Shown here piece by piece: positions 16,211 through 23,100 of a stretch of 50,394 nt of DNA. The position numbers and the translations under genes were made by a program. The notes under the pieces were generated by a model. The model was given only the letters and a program-made list of their open reading frames with translations. It was not told where the DNA came from and searched no databases. The stretch is from Thiopontia sp964415865 (GTDB taxonomy: Bacteria > Pseudomonadota > Gammaproteobacteria > GCF-002020875): the NCBI GenBank assembly GCA_964415865.1, contig CAYQBY010000009.1:1-50394 (forward strand), given 5' to 3'. Position 1 is the stretch's first letter; every line of letters begins with the position of its first letter.

Positions 16211-17494
16211 TTGGCTCAGTTTTTTGAACGCCATCAGGGTGGTGATCGTGCCCTGTTGGTTCATCTTGATCTGCATGAAGTAAATCCATACGAGATTGTC
16301 GAGGAGTTTGAGCTTCTGGCCGATTCTGCTGGTGCAGAGATTATTCATACCATCGTAGTAAAACGAAATTCCATTGATTCCAAATATTTTATCGGCAGTG
16401 GCAAGGCTGAGGAGATAAAGGGGGTTGTTGCTGCTGAGGATGTTGATATGGTGATATTCAACCATGCACTGGCCCCGGCTCAGGAACGTAATCTGGAAGA
16501 GCTGTTTCAGTGTCGTGTGCTGGATCGTACAACACTTATCCTGGATATTTTTGCCCAGCGGGCCCGTTCCCATGAGGGAAAATTGCAGGTTGAGCTGGCT
16601 CAATTGCGTCATCTCTCAACCAGATTGATTAGAGGATGGACTCATCTGGAGCGGCAGAAAGGTGGTATTGGTCTGCGTGGTCCTGGTGAGACCCAGTTGG
16701 AGAGTGATCGTCGAATGATTGCCCAGCGTATAAAGCAGATCACTAAACGGTTGGAGAAGGTGGATGCTACTCGTTCACTGGGGCGTCGCTCAAGGAAACG
16801 GGCAACAGTCCCTACAATCTCCTTGGTTGGTTATACCAATGCAGGCAAATCGACTCTTTTCAACCATCTCACAGATGAGAATATATATGTTGCAGATCAG
16901 CTGTTCGCAACACTTGACCCAACCCTGCGTAGCATCAAACTGCCAGGGGGAATGAAAGTAGTATTTGCGGATACAGTAGGGTTTATCAGGGATTTGCCGC
17001 ATGACCTGGTTAAGGCATTTCGTTCGACTCTGGTTGAAACCTGTGAGGCTGATCTGCTGCTACATGTTATTGATACGGTGCATGAGGATCGCCAGGACCA
17101 TATTGGACAGGTTAATGAGGTGCTTTCAGAGATAGGTGCAGATCAGGTGCCACAATTGGAGGTCTACAATAAAATTGATCTTGCTGACTCGCTGGGTCCT
17201 CGGGTGGATCGAAATGCAGAAGGAGAGGTGATCCGGATCTGGATATCTGCCAAAACTGGTGAGGGAGTAGATCTTTTGCTGGATATTCTGACCGAACGCT
17301 TCTGTGGAGAGTCAATTTGTGGCACTGTTCTGCTGGATTCTCATGAGGGAAAACTGCATGCAAATCTGCACCAAGAGGGCGGTGTTGTTTCGGAATCGTT
17401 TCTTGATGACGGTGGATGGAAGATGAAGGTTGAACTCCCACGCAAAACACTGGATCATCTACAGCTTCTTGAAAGAGTTAGTAACAACCAATAA
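16211..17494 (+). CDS. hflX: Ribosome-associated GTPase HflX
   Basis: A 427-residue GTPase that splits or rescues stalled ribosomes, particularly under heat stress. The N-terminal HflX domain (GGIGLRGPGETQLESDRR) precedes the G domain with G1 GYTNAGKST, G3 DTVGF and G4 NKID. The TTG start at 16211 is chosen because the following residues (FFERHQGGDRALLVHLDL) align with the usual HflX N-terminus. No Shine-Dalgarno is evident. It begins 14 bases after hfq. Confidence 0.94.
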   Translation: MAQFFERHQGGDRALLVHLDLHEVNPYEIVEEFELLADSAGAEIIHTIVVKRNSIDSKYFIGSGKAEEIKGVVAAEDVDMVIFNHALAPAQERNLEELFQCRVLDRTTLILDIFAQRARSHEGKLQVELAQLRHLSTRLIRGWTHLERQKGGIGLRGPGETQLESDRRMIAQRIKQITKRLEKVDATRSLGRRSRKRATVPTISLVGYTNAGKSTLFNHLTDENIYVADQLFATLDPTLRSIKLPGGMKVVFADTVGFIRDLPHDLVKAFRSTLVETCEADLLLHVIDTVHEDRQDHIGQVNEVLSEIGADQVPQLEVYNKIDLADSLGPRVDRNAEGEVIRIWISAKTGEGVDLLLDILTERFCGESICGTVLLDSHEGKLHANLHQEGGVVSESFLDDGGWKMKVELPRKTLDHLQLLERVSNNQ

Positions 17495-17564
17495 CAGTAA
17501 ATTCAGGGTAACCCTACCAGGGAAACAGAGCGGGCAAATGCTTGCAGTTAGATAAGGATATTAC

Positions 17565-18830
17565 ATGAAGGATAAAGTGATACAGGATCAACCTGTAACA
17601 GCAGGAAAGACAGAGATGGGATGGGAAGATGATTCCGGTCGTAAACGGCCAGGGAACAATGACCCGTGGGGAGGCGGCAAGAAAAGCCAGCAACCACCAG
17701 ACCTCGATGAGGTGATAAAGAAACTGCAGGGATCACTCTCCCAGATTTTTGGAGGCAAGGGGTCAGGTGGAGGTGGTACCTCATCTTCAGGCAAGAGTGG
17801 TGGTGGAAGCCCGGTAGGGGTAGGAACCATAGTTGGTGTATTGGTAGCAATCTGGATGTTGTCTGGTATCTATATTGTTGATCCGGCAGAACGCGGGGTT
17901 GAACTCTACTTTGGAAAATATTTCACCAGTACGATGCCTGGCCCACATTGGGTTCCACCATACCCAATTGCCAAAGTTGAGATAGTCAACGTTGAGGAGA
18001 TTCGTAATATCGAGATTGGTTACCGCTCTCGGGGTGGCACCCAATCGGTTGGTTCGGTTCCTCGTGAGTCCCTGATGTTGACCAAGGATGAGAATATTAT
18101 TGATATCAAGTTTGCGGTCCAGTATCGGGTAAAGGATGCAAAGAACTATCTGTTCAGTGTTCTAAATCCTGATGTAACACTGCGTCAGGCGACAGAGAGT
18201 GCGGTACGTGATGTTATCGGCAAGAGCAATATGGATTATGTATTGACTGATGGGCGTGCTGATATCGCCTCTCGTTCCCGTGACCTGATCCAAGAGATTG
18301 CAAACCGCTACAATACTGGTCTGGAGGTGACAACGGTCAACATGCAGGATGCCCAACCACCCGATCAGGTGCAGGGATCTTTTGCAGATGTGGTCAAAGC
18401 CCGAGAGGACAAACAGCGTCTTATCAATGAGTCAGAGGCCTATAGTAACGATCTTATCCCTAGGGCTCGTGGTGCATCAGCTCGAATTATGGCGGAGGCA
18501 GAGGCTTATCGTGCAAAGGTTGTTGTAAAAGCAGATGGTGAGTCCTCACGTTTCAACCAGATTCTTGCAGAGTACAAGAAGGCACCAGAGGTTACGCGCA
18601 AGAGATTATATATAGACTCCATGGAGGCAGTTCTCTCTCGCTCCAGCAAGGTTATGGTTGATGTGGATGGTGGTAACAGTCTGCTCTATCTGCCACTGGA
18701 CAAGATGGTAGAGCGAGGCAGTGCCTCACGCACCTCATCCCAGGGAGGGTCTGTAGTGAACAAGGTTCGTACAACCCGTGATAGTGGCGGATCATCTTCG
18801 CGCCCCGATCAGCGTAGCAGAGGACGATAA
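17565..18830 (+). CDS. hflK: FtsH-modulating SPFH protein HflK
   Basis: A 421-residue inner-membrane protein that with HflC forms the cage around the FtsH protease. It has a glycine-rich cytoplasmic N-terminus (about 1-85), one membrane segment (about 88-105), then the band-7/SPFH domain and a long helical region with alternating charged residues. AAGGA sits seven bases before the ATG at 17565. An internal ATG giving MGWEDDSGRK resembles the E. coli N-terminus and is an alternative start. Two bases separate it from hflC. Confidence 0.95.
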   Translation: MKDKVIQDQPVTAGKTEMGWEDDSGRKRPGNNDPWGGGKKSQQPPDLDEVIKKLQGSLSQIFGGKGSGGGGTSSSGKSGGGSPVGVGTIVGVLVAIWMLSGIYIVDPAERGVELYFGKYFTSTMPGPHWVPPYPIAKVEIVNVEEIRNIEIGYRSRGGTQSVGSVPRESLMLTKDENIIDIKFAVQYRVKDAKNYLFSVLNPDVTLRQATESAVRDVIGKSNMDYVLTDGRADIASRSRDLIQEIANRYNTGLEVTTVNMQDAQPPDQVQGSFADVVKAREDKQRLINESEAYSNDLIPRARGASARIMAEAEAYRAKVVVKADGESSRFNQILAEYKKAPEVTRKRLYIDSMEAVLSRSSKVMVDVDGGNSLLYLPLDKMVERGSASRTSSQGGSVVNKVRTTRDSGGSSSRPDQRSRGR

Positions 18831-18832
18831 CC

Positions 18833-19699
18833 ATGAATGGAATAAAAATAGTTTTAGGAGTTGTGGTTGTTGCATTGATTACGCTTTCAATGTCGGCCTT
18901 TATTGTGGATGAGAGAGAGTTGGCCATCAAGTTTAGGCTTGGACAGATTGCAGAGACAGACTATGCGCCAGGAATCCACTTCCAGATTCCTATCGTGAAT
19001 AATGTACGCAAGTTTGATAAACGCATTCAGACCCTGGATGCTGACCCTGAGCGTTACCTGACAGTAGAGAAAAAGAATGTGCAGGTTGACTCTTTCGTCA
19101 AGTGGCGCATTGGTAATGTTGAGACCTTCTTCAAGTCTGTAGGTGGTGATATATGGGTTGCCAACCAGAGACTCTCACAGGTAGTCAAGGATGGACTTCG
19201 TGGTGAGTTTGGTAAGCGCTCGGTACAGGAGGTTATCAGTGGTGAACGTGATGAGATCATGGCTGCCATTACCGAAAGTGCAGGGCTACAGGCCAAGGCG
19301 TTCGGAATCGAGGTTGTTGATGTCAGAATCAAGCGTGTTGATCTCCCACAAGAGGTAAGTAATTCGGTATTCCGACGCATGGAGGCAGAGCGTGATCGTA
19401 TCGCCAAGGAGTTCCGTTCCGAGGGTGCTGAGGCTGCTGAGCGCATTCGTGCAGAGGCTGATCGCCAGAAAACAGTGATTGTTGCCGAAGCCAATCAGAA
19501 GGCTGAGAAGATGCGAGGCGAGGGTGATGCCCAGGCAACGGAGACCTATGCCAATGCCTATGGACAAGATCCTGAGTTCTACGCTTTCTATCGTAGTTTG
19601 GGGGCTTATGAGAATACCTTTAGCAGTCGAGATGATCTACTGGTGCTGGAACCAGACAGTGAGTTTTTCCAGTACTTTACAGGGAAGGTGGCCAAATAG
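18833..19699 (+). CDS. hflC: FtsH-modulating SPFH protein HflC
   Basis: A 288-residue partner of HflK. N-terminal membrane anchor (about 5-24), then the SPFH domain (VDERELAIKFRLGQI, PGIHFQIPIV) and a coiled-coil rich in E/A/R (AEAAERIRAEADRQKTVIV). The complex regulates membrane-protein turnover by FtsH. It follows hflK with a 2-base gap, so the two are co-translated. Confidence 0.96.
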   Translation: MNGIKIVLGVVVVALITLSMSAFIVDERELAIKFRLGQIAETDYAPGIHFQIPIVNNVRKFDKRIQTLDADPERYLTVEKKNVQVDSFVKWRIGNVETFFKSVGGDIWVANQRLSQVVKDGLRGEFGKRSVQEVISGERDEIMAAITESAGLQAKAFGIEVVDVRIKRVDLPQEVSNSVFRRMEAERDRIAKEFRSEGAEAAERIRAEADRQKTVIVAEANQKAEKMRGEGDAQATETYANAYGQDPEFYAFYRSLGAYENTFSSRDDLLVLEPDSEFFQYFTGKVAK

Positions 19700-19713
19700 G
19701 TTGTTGCTAGATC

Positions 19714-19908
19714 ATGATCTGGTCTGATCTGTTTGCCGCTCTGGCTCTTGTGTTGGTGATTGAGGGGCTGTTGCCGGCACTGAACCCTGATGGCTGGAGG
19801 GATACCATGGGGCGACTTGCAGGGATGGATAGTAGCCAGTTGAGAAAAATGGGGCTGATCAGTATGGTGGTTGGTGCAGGGCTACTTTATCTGCTAAGAG
19901 TGGCGTGA
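19714..19908 (+). CDS. yjeT: DUF2065 small membrane protein (YjeT family)
   Basis: 64 residues with two predicted membrane helices (DLFAALALVLVIEGLLPAL and LISMVVGAGLLYLL). Its position right after hflC is that of E. coli yjeT. Function unknown. The conserved linkage suggests a role connected with HflKC or FtsH, but that is inference. Confidence 0.88.
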   Translation: MIWSDLFAALALVLVIEGLLPALNPDGWRDTMGRLAGMDSSQLRKMGLISMVVGAGLLYLLRVA

Positions 19909-19934
19909 AATAAGAGAGAGAGAGAGGAATAGTG

Positions 19935-21107
19935 ATGCGGTCGTTGGAAAACTGGAGATTGCCTGACGGTATTGAGGAGCTGCTACCAGCTGAGGTGGCA
20001 GATATTGAGTCTCTGCGTCGCAAGGTTCTGGATCTTTTTCATGGCTGGGGTTACGAGACTGTAATTCCTCCCCTGATCGAATATCTGGAGTCTCTGTTGA
20101 CCGGGACAGGAAATGATCTGGATCTGCAAACTTTCAAATTAACTGATCAGTTGACTGGAAGAATGATGGGGGTTCGTGCAGACATGACTCCACAGGTTGC
20201 ACGAATAGATGCTCATCGCCTGAATCGTGAAGGACCGGTGCGCCTCTGTTATCTTGGCTCTGTGCTGCATACACGCCCTGAAATATCCGGTGCGACGAGA
20301 AGCCCTATCCAGGTGGGGGCAGAGCTGTATGGTCATGCAGGTATTGAGAGTGACCTGGAGGTCATTCGTCTGATGCTCGAGATGCTTAATCTTGCTGGAC
20401 AGGAGTCATTGGTTCTCGATCTTGGTCATGTTGGAATTTACCGTAGTTTGGTGGAGCGGGCTGACTTGTCGGCACAAGATGAATTTATGCTGTTTGATGC
20501 GTTGCAACGCAAGGCATCTGTTGAGGTTGAAAGCATTGTCAATGGTGTGAAGGATGAGAGTCTAAGGTCTCAGCTACTGGCGTTGAAAGATCTCAATGGT
20601 GGAGTTGAGGTCCTTGAAGATGCGAAAAAATTACTTGATCCATCTGCTCATCAGGCAATTGAGACGCTGGAGCTTATTGCAGAGACGGCCTCCAAGCAGC
20701 AGTGGAGTATTGAAATGCATTTTGATCTGGCAGAACTGCGTGGTTACGACTATCACACCGGAGTCGTGTTTGCGGCCTATGCCCCGGGAAAGGGTGAGGC
20801 TGTTGCCCAGGGCGGACGTTATGACAATGTTGGTGCAGTTTTTGGACGGGCTCGTCCAGCGACCGGTTTCAGCGCAGATATAAAGAATCTCGTTGCATCA
20901 AGTGGTAATCGGAATTATCCTCCCTCAGCGATTTTTGCACCTAATAGTGAAGATGGTGCACTCTCTGTCGAGATCGATAATCTGCGTCGCTCCGGTGAGC
21001 GGGTCATTGTAGAACTACCAGGGCAGAGTGAGACTGCTGGTGATATGGGTTGTGACCGTCTACTGGTGTTGAATGACGGCAGTTGGACAGTAGAGTCAAG
21101 CAAATAG
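19935..21107 (+). CDS. hisZ: ATP phosphoribosyltransferase regulatory subunit HisZ
   Basis: A 390-residue histidyl-tRNA-synthetase-like protein without the tRNA-binding domain. It begins with WRLPDGIEELLPAEVADIE, typical of HisZ, and has class II-like motifs (MTPQVARIDAHRL, YYDYHTGVVF-like GYDYHTGVVF). HisZ forms the octameric first enzyme of histidine synthesis with the short form of HisG, so a short hisG is expected elsewhere in the genome. A GTG at 19932 is an alternative start. The Shine-Dalgarno is the end of an (AG)7 dinucleotide repeat. It lies between yjeT and purA. Confidence 0.93.
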   Translation: MRSLENWRLPDGIEELLPAEVADIESLRRKVLDLFHGWGYETVIPPLIEYLESLLTGTGNDLDLQTFKLTDQLTGRMMGVRADMTPQVARIDAHRLNREGPVRLCYLGSVLHTRPEISGATRSPIQVGAELYGHAGIESDLEVIRLMLEMLNLAGQESLVLDLGHVGIYRSLVERADLSAQDEFMLFDALQRKASVEVESIVNGVKDESLRSQLLALKDLNGGVEVLEDAKKLLDPSAHQAIETLELIAETASKQQWSIEMHFDLAELRGYDYHTGVVFAAYAPGKGEAVAQGGRYDNVGAVFGRARPATGFSADIKNLVASSGNRNYPPSAIFAPNSEDGALSVEIDNLRRSGERVIVELPGQSETAGDMGCDRLLVLNDGSWTVESSK

Positions 21108-21147
21108 AATTCATGTAATTTAAGAAACAGGTTAGAGAAATAACAAG

Positions 21148-22458
21148 ATGGCAAAGAATGTAGTAATTATCGGGTCTCAATGGGGTGACGAAGGAAAGGG
21201 AAAAGTGGTCGACCTTTTGACAGATCGCGCCTCGGCAGTGGTACGTTTTCAGGGTGGACATAATGCTGGGCATACCCTGGTGATTGATGGTGAGACTACA
21301 GTTCTACACCTGATTCCGTCTGGAGTTTTGCGTGACAACGTAACCTGTTTTATTGGCAATGGTGTGGTTCTTGCCCCAGATGCGCTGTTGAAGGAGATCA
21401 GCATGCTGGAGGAGAGTGGAATTCCAGCAAGAGAGCGCCTGCGCATCAGTGAGGCATGCCCATTGATTCTCCCTTATCACATAGCACTGGATCAGGCACG
21501 AGAGATTGCGAGAGGCAAGAAGGCGATTGGTACTACTGGCCGTGGTATTGGTCCAGCCTATGAGGATAAGGTATCTCGTCGCGGCATTCGTCTTGGTGAC
21601 CTACTTGATGAAAAGCGTTTCAGGGAGCGTCTGCGTGAGGTAATGGAGTATCACAATCATGCACTGGTAAATTATTTTAAGGCGGATCCAGTGGATTATG
21701 ATGAGGTTCTGGAGAGCTCCTTGGCGATGGCGGAAGATCTGCGCCCCATGACTACAGATGTCACTGAAGAGTTGTTTGCCATTAAGGATGCAGACAAGGG
21801 GATATTGTTTGAGGGAGCACAGGGCACGCTGCTTGATATTGATCATGGAACCTACCCTTATGTAACCTCGTCAACTGTAACCGCAGGTGGAGCATCAGCT
21901 GGAACAGGTGTTGGCCCACGTTATATGGATTATATTCTGGGTATTACCAAGGCTTACACAACCAGAGTTGGTTCAGGTCCATTCCCCACAGAGCTCTATG
22001 ATGGAGAGGATCTGTGTGACGATAATGGAAAACATATGGCCGAGAAGGGGCATGAGTTTGGTGCAACTACAGGGCGAGCCCGTCGCTGTGGCTGGTTTGA
22101 TGCAGTTGCCCTGCGTAGAGCAGTACAGATAAACAGTTTTACCGGTCTCTGCATTACCAAGCTGGATGTACTGGATGGGTTGGAGAGCCTGAAAATATGT
22201 ACTGGTTACCGTATGGATGGTGAGATCAGAAAGTCACCACCAATTGGTGCAGATGCCTTTGAGGCCTGTGAGCCGGTATATGAGGAGATGGCTGGCTGGA
22301 GTGAATCAACTCTGGGAGCACGTGATTATGATGCACTTCCGGCAAATGCAAAGGCCTATCTGAGCCGCCTGGAAGAGCTGTGTGGGGTTCCGGTTGATAT
22401 TATTTCAACTGGTCCAGATCGTGAAGAGACGATCGTACTTAATCACCCATTTGCCTAA
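21148..22458 (+). CDS. purA: Adenylosuccinate synthetase
   Basis: A 436-residue GTP-dependent enzyme that converts IMP and aspartate to adenylosuccinate in AMP synthesis. The GTP-binding loop GSQWGDEGKGK with catalytic Asp14, GGHNAGHT with the catalytic His, and GTTGRGIGPAYEDK are all present. Length is normal. The last 20 bases overlap the 3' end of the convergent lipoprotein gene. Confidence 0.97.
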   Translation: MAKNVVIIGSQWGDEGKGKVVDLLTDRASAVVRFQGGHNAGHTLVIDGETTVLHLIPSGVLRDNVTCFIGNGVVLAPDALLKEISMLEESGIPARERLRISEACPLILPYHIALDQAREIARGKKAIGTTGRGIGPAYEDKVSRRGIRLGDLLDEKRFRERLREVMEYHNHALVNYFKADPVDYDEVLESSLAMAEDLRPMTTDVTEELFAIKDADKGILFEGAQGTLLDIDHGTYPYVTSSTVTAGGASAGTGVGPRYMDYILGITKAYTTRVGSGPFPTELYDGEDLCDDNGKHMAEKGHEFGATTGRARRCGWFDAVALRRAVQINSFTGLCITKLDVLDGLESLKICTGYRMDGEIRKSPPIGADAFEACEPVYEEMAGWSESTLGARDYDALPANAKAYLSRLEELCGVPVDIISTGPDREETIVLNHPFA

Positions 22459-22903
22459 CCACCTCCGCTGGAGGTGTTGAGGCATATGTGCTGATCTTTC
22501 CATCCTCGTCAACAGTCACCCACAATGGAGCTTGATTGACGTCATAGTCATAGGCAATGTTTTCATCATGGTCGGCATATAGGGGTAGAAGGTTGATGAA
22601 GTGTCGTCGACTCAGCTCATAAACATCGTACCAGTAGTTATCAATCTCCTCGTACATGACTATACCAACCAGGTTGAGCTGATCTCTGAGTTTGTCCATC
22701 TTCTCGACAGTTACCCAACACTCTTCGCAACCCATAGGGAAGAAATATAGATATACCTGCTGACCCTGCAGATTTTCCATGGCTACGGGTGCTGCAGAGC
22801 TAATAAGTGTCCCTTCAAGCTCAGGAGCAGGTTTCGGTGGTGGGTTATCACTACATCCAGTCAGTGAGAGGATAGTAAAAAGAGTTAACAGTATGCGTAT
22901 CAT
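22439..22903 (-). CDS. Thioredoxin-fold lipoprotein of unknown function
   Basis: 154 residues from the ATG at 22903. It has a lipoprotein signal (MIRILLTLFTILSLTGC, lipobox LTGC), a proline-rich linker (NPPPKPAPELEG), then a thioredoxin-like domain whose CxxC sits in FFPMGCEECWVTVEKM. The later NQAPLWVTVDEDGKI resembles the cis-proline strand region of thioredoxin folds. It is probably a membrane-tethered periplasmic thiol-redox protein, but the acidic CEEC pair is unusual and I cannot assign a pathway. The frame remains open upstream through the tRNA-Leu region, but the lipobox fixes the start. It lies downstream of tRNA-Leu on the same strand. Confidence 0.75.
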   Translation of the reverse strand: MIRILLTLFTILSLTGCSDNPPPKPAPELEGTLISSAAPVAMENLQGQQVYLYFFPMGCEECWVTVEKMDKLRDQLNLVGIVMYEEIDNYWYDVYELSRRHFINLLPLYADHDENIAYDYDVNQAPLWVTVDEDGKISTYASTPPAEVVRQMGD

Positions 22904-22946
22904 GGGCGTAAGATACCGCACATTGAATATAAATGGAGAAAAAATA

Positions 22947-23033
22947 TGGTGCCTGGGAGAGGACTTGAACCTCCACGGGGTTGCCCCCACTAGCACCTGA
23001 AGCTAGCGCGTCTACCAATTCCGCCACCCAGGC
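22947..23033 (-). tRNA. tRNA-Leu (anticodon CAG)
   Basis: An 87-nt class II tRNA. The acceptor stem is GCCTGGG/CCCAGGC, the D-loop contains the leucine-type AATTGGTAGACGC, and the anticodon loop TTCAGGT gives anticodon CAG. A long variable arm (TGGGGGCAACCCCG) and T arm GGTTCAAGTCC follow. The 3' CCA is encoded (22947-22949). It reads CUG codons, the commonest leucine codon in this window. Confidence 0.97.
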
Positions 23034-23052
23034 AAGGTGTGGTTGAGCGCGC

Positions 23053-23081
23053 ACTTTACCGACCTGTCAGGTCGGTGTCAA
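23053..23081 (-). promoter_or_regulatory. tRNA-Leu promoter whose 17-bp spacer is a perfect palindrome
   Basis: Read on the minus strand: consensus -35 TTGACA (23081-23076), a 17-bp spacer CCGACCTGACAGGTCGG (23075-23059), -10 TAAAGT (23058-23053), then the GC-rich discriminator GCGCGCTC typical of stringently controlled promoters. The tRNA starts 19 bases further on. The spacer is an odd palindrome (8+1+8), extending to 9+1+9 with the flanking bases. This places a likely dimer-binding operator exactly between -35 and -10. Confidence 0.7.
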
Positions 23082-23100
23082 TTATCAAGGTAAAGAATCA

